Source: Bacillota bacterium (GTDB lineage Bacteria > Bacillota_E > Symbiobacteriia > Symbiobacteriales > Symbiobacteriaceae). Taken from it: DNA of 8,754 nucleotides. Both the position numbers and the translations under genes were made by a program. The stretch spans positions 1-8,754 of the forward strand of contig QGVE01000116.1 of assembly GCA_003242675.1 (NCBI GenBank), written 5' to 3'. The notes beneath the pieces are model-generated. The model saw nothing but the letters and a program-made list of their open reading frames with translations, did no database searches and was not told the origin of the DNA. Shown in pieces: positions 5,378 through 8,754 of this stretch (the stretch's first letter is position 1; each line of letters opens with the position of its first letter).

Positions 5378-8167
5378 ATGACGGAGCCTGTCATCCGCGG
5401 GGCGGCCTACTGCCTGATCCACGCCCCGAACCTGCTCCTGTACTACGGCACCACCCCGGCGATGGAGCGGCGGCTGAACCCCGACAGCCCCTACCTCGCC
5501 AAGCTGCCGCAGCATCTGCGCAGCTACCAGGAGGCCCTGGCCTATCCGCCCAACCAGACCTACCTGGGCCGGCTGCGCCCGGATGAGCTGGCCCGGATCC
5601 CCCGGCCGTGGTACGAGCATCCGATCGAGGGGGCCCAGCGGGAAGCCCGGTACGGCGAGCTGATGCCGGAGGACGAGTTCCTGGCCCTGCTGAAGCTGGT
5701 CGACACCTTCGACCTGGTGCGGCTGGAGGCCGGCTTCGCCGCGGAGATCGCGGAGCGGCTGGCCGCGCACCCGCTCTGGGCCGCCGACGTCCCCCGGCTG
5801 GGCCCCGGCGTGCCGGAGGCCGAGCTGCGGCGGCTGCTGGAGGAAGAGGCCGCGCCGCTCTACCTGGGCGACCGGCTGGTCGGGGTCGTGCGCCGGGCCC
5901 ACGAGCACGACGTGACGCTCTCCAGCCACGTCATGCTGGAGAACCTCGTCACCAAGGCCTCGGCGGTTCTGGGGCTCCGGCACCTCTTCGCCAAGACCGG
6001 CCTGAAGCCCGAAGAGGTCGAGTACATTATTGAGTGCTCCGAAGAGGCGTGCGGCGACATGAACCAGCGGGGCGGCGGCAACTTCGCCAAGGCCATCGGC
6101 GAGATGGCGGGCTGCGTGAACGCCACCGGCTCCGACACCCGCTCCTTCTGCGCCGGCCCTACCCACGCCCTCATCGAGGCGGCGGCCCTGATCAAGTCCG
6201 GCGTCTTCCAGCACGTGGTGGTGCTCGCGGGCGGCACCCCGGCGAAGCTGGGGCTCAACTCCCGGGACCACGTGGCCAAGGGGCTGCCGGTGCTGGAGGA
6301 CGTCATCGGCGCCTTCGCGATCCACCTCTCGGCCGACGACTACGTGAGCCCGCGGGTGCGGCTGGATGCGGTGGGCCGGCACAAGATCGGGTCGGGCTCC
6401 TCGCCCCAGGCGGTGATGGAGGCGCTGGTGACCGAGCCGCTCACCCGGGTCGGGCTGAAGATCTCCGACGTCGACCGCTACGGCGTCGAGATGCAGAACC
6501 CCGAGCTCACCGAGCCCGCGGGCGCGGGGGACGTGCCCCAGGCCAACTACAAGATGATCGCCGCCCTGGCCGTGAAGCAGGGCGAGATCGGCCGGGCGGA
6601 GCTGCCGGCCTTCGTCGCCTCGCACGGCATGCCGGGCTTCGCACCCACCCAGGGCCACATCCCCTCGGGCGTGCCGGTGATCGGCCCCCTGCGGGATGCG
6701 CTGGTGGCCGGCGAGATCCAGCGGGCGATGATCATCGGCAAGGGGTCGCTCTTCCTCGGCCGCATGACCAACCTGTTCGACGGCGTGTCGGTTCTGCTGG
6801 AGCGGAACCCGGGCCGTCCGTCGGCGGAGGCCACGGTGGAGTCCGGCGCAGCGCCGGTCTGCGCCGCCGCTGCCGGCGGGGCCGCCGCGGCGCCCGCTCA
6901 CGCTGCCACTGGCTCGGGGGCGGGTGCGGCCCCGCTTGCGGCCGGCCGTGAGGGCCCGGCGGCCCAGAAGCCCGGGCGGATCGCCGTCGGCATCACCCTG
7001 CACGGCAGCGAGCTGGGCGAGGAGGAGATCCTGCGTGGCGCCGAGCAGGCCCAGCGGCAGTGGCCCGACATCGAGGTCGTGATCATCGGCCGGCCGGCCC
7101 GGCAGACCTCCGTGCGCTGGGTGGAGGCCGGGACCGGATGCCTCGCCGACGAGCACCAGGCGATGGAGCGGCTGCTCGCCTCGGGCGAGCTGGCGGCAGC
7201 CGTGACCCTGCACTACGCCTTCCCGATCGGCGTCGCCACGGTGGGCAGGGTGATCACCCCCGCCCGGGGCCGCGAGATGCTGATCGCCACGACCACCGGC
7301 ACGGCCGCGGCCGACCGGGTCGAGGCGATGGTGCGCGCCGCGATCGGCGGCATCGCCGTCGCCCGGACCCTGGGGATCGCGGAGCCGGCGGTGGGCATCC
7401 TGAACGTGGACGGCGCCCGCCAGGTGGAGCGCATCCTGGAGGCCTTGCGCCAGGGCGGCTACCCGCTCCGGTGGGCGGCCTCCGGCCGGTCCGACGGCGG
7501 CGTCCTGATGCGGGGCAACGACGTGCTCACCGGCGAGCCCGACGTGCTGGTCACCGACAGCCTGACCGGCAACCTGCTCATGAAGCTGCTCTCGGCCCAG
7601 TCCACCGGCGGAAACTACGAGGCGACGGGCTACGGCTACGGCCCCGGCGTCGGCCCGGAGATGCGGCAGATCGTGCACATCATCAGCCGGGCCTCGGGCG
7701 CGCCGGTGATCGCCGGGGCGATCCGCTACGCCGCCGACATGGCCCGGGGCGGGCTGGTGCGGGTCGTGGCCGAGGAGTACGAGCGGGCCCGGGCCGCGGG
7801 GCTGGAGCGGCTGCTGTCGGAGCGGCGCGGCGCTGCCCGTGCGCCGGCCGGTCCGGCCGCGGAGCGGGATGCCCAGGCAGGCGCGCCGTCCGGCGTGGTG
7901 CAGGCCGCCCAGGGCGCCCTGGCGGCAGGCGAGCCGGACGGCGGCCGGAGCGCGCCGGCACAGGCGGCACCGCCGCCGGAGAAGGTGGCGACGGCCGAGA
8001 TCCCGGGGGTGGACATCCTCGAACTGGAGGAGGCCGTGGCCTGCCTCTGGCGCCGGGGCATCTACGCCAAGTCCGGCATGGGCTGCACGGGCCCCGTGGT
8101 GCTCGTGGCCGAAGAGGACCTGGAGGCCGCGCGGGCCGTGCTCCGGGAGGCCGGGTTCATCGGGTGA
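5378..8167 (+). CDS. grdC/grdD: Fused glycine reductase protein C, GrdC-GrdD (acetyl phosphate-forming component)
   Basis: Protein C normally consists of two separate subunits, GrdC and GrdD; here one 929-residue frame holds both. Residues 1 to about 488 are GrdC, a thiolase/KAS-III-like fold, with candidate nucleophile C258 (RSFCAGPTHA) and H416 in ASHGMPGFAPTQGHIPSG. An Ala/Gly-rich linker (about 489-530) has no counterpart expected in GrdC. From 531 (KPGRIAVGITLHGSE) the protein is GrdD, PlsX-like, with C588 in GTGCLADEHQ and DSLTGNLLMKLL near 727. A second Ala/Pro-rich linker (about 818-873) leads to a terminal segment with C903 in SGMGCTGP, 27 residues from the end. It matches the GrdD thiol (Cys359 in Eubacterium acidaminophilum) shown to release acetyl phosphate. 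I chose ATG 5378 (MTEPVIRGAAY), 10 nt after AAGGAG at 5362-5367. ATG 5372 or GTG 5369 would add two or three residues. Confidence 0.93.
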   Translation: MTEPVIRGAAYCLIHAPNLLLYYGTTPAMERRLNPDSPYLAKLPQHLRSYQEALAYPPNQTYLGRLRPDELARIPRPWYEHPIEGAQREARYGELMPEDEFLALLKLVDTFDLVRLEAGFAAEIAERLAAHPLWAADVPRLGPGVPEAELRRLLEEEAAPLYLGDRLVGVVRRAHEHDVTLSSHVMLENLVTKASAVLGLRHLFAKTGLKPEEVEYIIECSEEACGDMNQRGGGNFAKAIGEMAGCVNATGSDTRSFCAGPTHALIEAAALIKSGVFQHVVVLAGGTPAKLGLNSRDHVAKGLPVLEDVIGAFAIHLSADDYVSPRVRLDAVGRHKIGSGSSPQAVMEALVTEPLTRVGLKISDVDRYGVEMQNPELTEPAGAGDVPQANYKMIAALAVKQGEIGRAELPAFVASHGMPGFAPTQGHIPSGVPVIGPLRDALVAGEIQRAMIIGKGSLFLGRMTNLFDGVSVLLERNPGRPSAEATVESGAAPVCAAAAGGAAAAPAHAATGSGAGAAPLAAGREGPAAQKPGRIAVGITLHGSELGEEEILRGAEQAQRQWPDIEVVIIGRPARQTSVRWVEAGTGCLADEHQAMERLLASGELAAAVTLHYAFPIGVATVGRVITPARGREMLIATTTGTAAADRVEAMVRAAIGGIAVARTLGIAEPAVGILNVDGARQVERILEALRQGGYPLRWAASGRSDGGVLMRGNDVLTGEPDVLVTDSLTGNLLMKLLSAQSTGGNYEATGYGYGPGVGPEMRQIVHIISRASGAPVIAGAIRYAADMARGGLVRVVAEEYERARAAGLERLLSERRGAARAPAGPAAERDAQAGAPSGVVQAAQGALAAGEPDGGRSAPAQAAPPPEKVATAEIPGVDILELEEAVACLWRRGIYAKSGMGCTGPVVLVAEEDLEAARAVLREAGFIG

Positions 8168-8257
8168 TGGCTCCGACGGAGGAGTTTTCCCGCCGCCGCC
8201 GAACAGAGAATGGCTTGCGCGGGGTTGCGCAACAGGGACTGTGAAGGAGGCGGCGGG
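8168..8257 (+). promoter_or_regulatory. Spacer between grdCD and the DMT gene, with palindrome
   Basis: This 90-nt gap contains TTGCGC (8215-8220), a GGGG spacer and the perfect palindrome GTTGCGCAAC (8224-8233). TTGCGC/GCGCAA can also form a 6-bp hairpin (8215-8232). A weak CTCC/GGAG hairpin with four T (8171-8187) precedes it. The palindrome could be an operator or part of an RNA hairpin. I see no clear promoter. The ribosome site AAGGAGG (8244-8250) serves the next gene. Confidence 0.35.
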
Positions 8258-8710
8258 ATGGCATCCTGGCTGATCTGGCTGCTCATCATCCTGGGCGGCG
8301 TGGCGGGTGCGGTGCAGGCGCCGGTCAACGCCACGCTGGCCCAGCACATCCGGCCCATTCCGGCCTCGCTGGTTTCGTTCATCGTCGGCGGCACCGCCCT
8401 GCTCGTGCTGACCCTGTTCAGCCTGCGGGGGCAGGGGCTCGCCAGCCTCGGCCAGGGGCTGGCGAGCGCACCGCCCTGGAGCTTCCTGGGCGGCCTGTGC
8501 GGGGCGACGGTGGTCAGCGCCGTCATCGTGGGCACCGGCAAGCTCGGCGCCAACGCCACGCTGAGCCTCCTGACCGGCGTGCAGCTGATCGCGGCCCTGG
8601 TGATCGACGCCGTCGGCTTCGGCACCGCCGGGCCGATCCCGATCCGCTGGCCGCAGGTGGTCGGCGTGCTGCTGATCATCGGCGGCATGAAGCTGGTGCT
8701 GTCGCGGTAG
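8258..8710 (+). CDS. DMT-superfamily membrane protein, YdcZ/DUF606-like
   Basis: This 150-residue, very hydrophobic protein has about five membrane helices: roughly residues 3-22, 30-52, 70-90, 95-117 and 132-148. The N-terminal stretch GGVAGAVQAPVNATLAQHI, the PASLVSFIVGGTALL segment and the final GVLLIIGGMKL resemble YdcZ (DUF606) proteins of the drug/metabolite transporter superfamily, which are about 140-150 residues and lack settled substrates. The start ATG 8258 (MASWLIW) has AAGGAGG at 8244-8250 with 7-nt spacing; an upstream ATG at 8210 would add an implausible cysteine-rich N-terminus. It follows grdCD on the same strand by 90 nt and is closed by a terminator-like hairpin, so it may be co-transcribed. 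A role in moving glycine, a related amine or acetate is possible but not shown. Confidence 0.8.
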   Translation: MASWLIWLLIILGGVAGAVQAPVNATLAQHIRPIPASLVSFIVGGTALLVLTLFSLRGQGLASLGQGLASAPPWSFLGGLCGATVVSAVIVGTGKLGANATLSLLTGVQLIAALVIDAVGFGTAGPIPIRWPQVVGVLLIIGGMKLVLSR

Positions 8711-8724
8711 GTCGGATGGTGGAA

Positions 8725-8754
8725 AGCCCCACCCTGCGTTGGCAGGGTGGGGCT
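8725..8754 (+). terminator. Terminator hairpin at the window edge
   Basis: AGCCCCACCCTGC (8725-8737), loop GTTG (8738-8741) and GCAGGGTGGGGCT (8742-8754) form a perfect 13-bp stem beginning 14 nt after the stop of the membrane-protein gene. The window ends exactly at the stem, so the T-run cannot be seen. Position and stem strength make it the likely end of the transcript. Confidence 0.75.

Noticed and set aside
8171..8187. CTCC/GGAG hairpin followed by TTTT as a terminator after grdCD
   Set aside because: The stem is only 4 bp and the T-run is short and offset by three nt, so it is too weak to call.
5360..8347. Very long minus-strand open frame (995 codons) opposite grdCD
   Set aside because: It is antisense to a well-supported GrdC-GrdD protein, and its translation is Arg/His/Gly/Ala-rich with no recognised motif. 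Its length reflects the lack of TTA, CTA and TCA codons on the coding strand.
1..8754. Mobile elements, CRISPR arrays, tRNA or rRNA genes
   Set aside because: No transposase or integrase, no spaced direct repeats, and no cloverleaf or rRNA-like stretch was seen.

Overview
The window is a nearly complete glycine reductase (Stickland-type) operon from a very GC-rich bacterium. Two genes, grdA and grdB, contain an in-frame UGA that must be read as selenocysteine. The GC content, the strong Shine-Dalgarno sites, the GTG starts and the clostridial gene order trxB-trxA-grdE-grdA-grdB-grdC-grdD point to a GC-rich member of the Clostridia. A Symbiobacterium-like organism is my best guess, from memory rather than from a search.

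Layout: the 3' end of an unrelated membrane-protein gene (1-164) is followed by a promoter-like sequence (about 237-265), a tandem glycine riboswitch (about 294-502) and an intrinsic terminator (499-533). The riboswitch and terminator appear to form a glycine-responsive ON switch. Then come trxB (572-1804), trxA (1820-2140), grdE (2155-3441), grdA (3513-3980, Sec43) and grdB (3993-5282, Sec344). A perfect 12-bp intrinsic terminator follows (5291-5323). Next is one long gene encoding a GrdC-GrdD fusion (5378-8167), then a small five-helix DMT/YdcZ-type membrane protein (8258-8710). The window ends on a 13-bp terminator-like hairpin.

How the genes work together: TrxB and TrxA supply electrons. 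GrdE (self-cleaved, pyruvoyl-bearing) and GrdB (selenoprotein) form protein B, which binds glycine as a Schiff base and passes a carboxymethyl group to the selenocysteine of GrdA. GrdC/GrdD (protein C) turns the Se-carboxymethyl group into an acetyl thioester and releases acetyl phosphate, which can be used to make ATP. The glycine riboswitch ties expression to substrate.

Unusual points: GrdC and GrdD are fused through an Ala-rich linker, and a second Ala/Pro-rich linker precedes the terminal catalytic-thiol segment. TrxB carries a C-terminal thioredoxin-like domain that has lost both active-site cysteines, and TrxB lacks the usual NADPH-binding arginines. Both UGA codons are followed at nearly the same distance by hairpins whose loops begin with GG. 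A strong terminator splits the operon before grdCD. A stable hairpin is inserted between the two riboswitch aptamers. No grdX is present.
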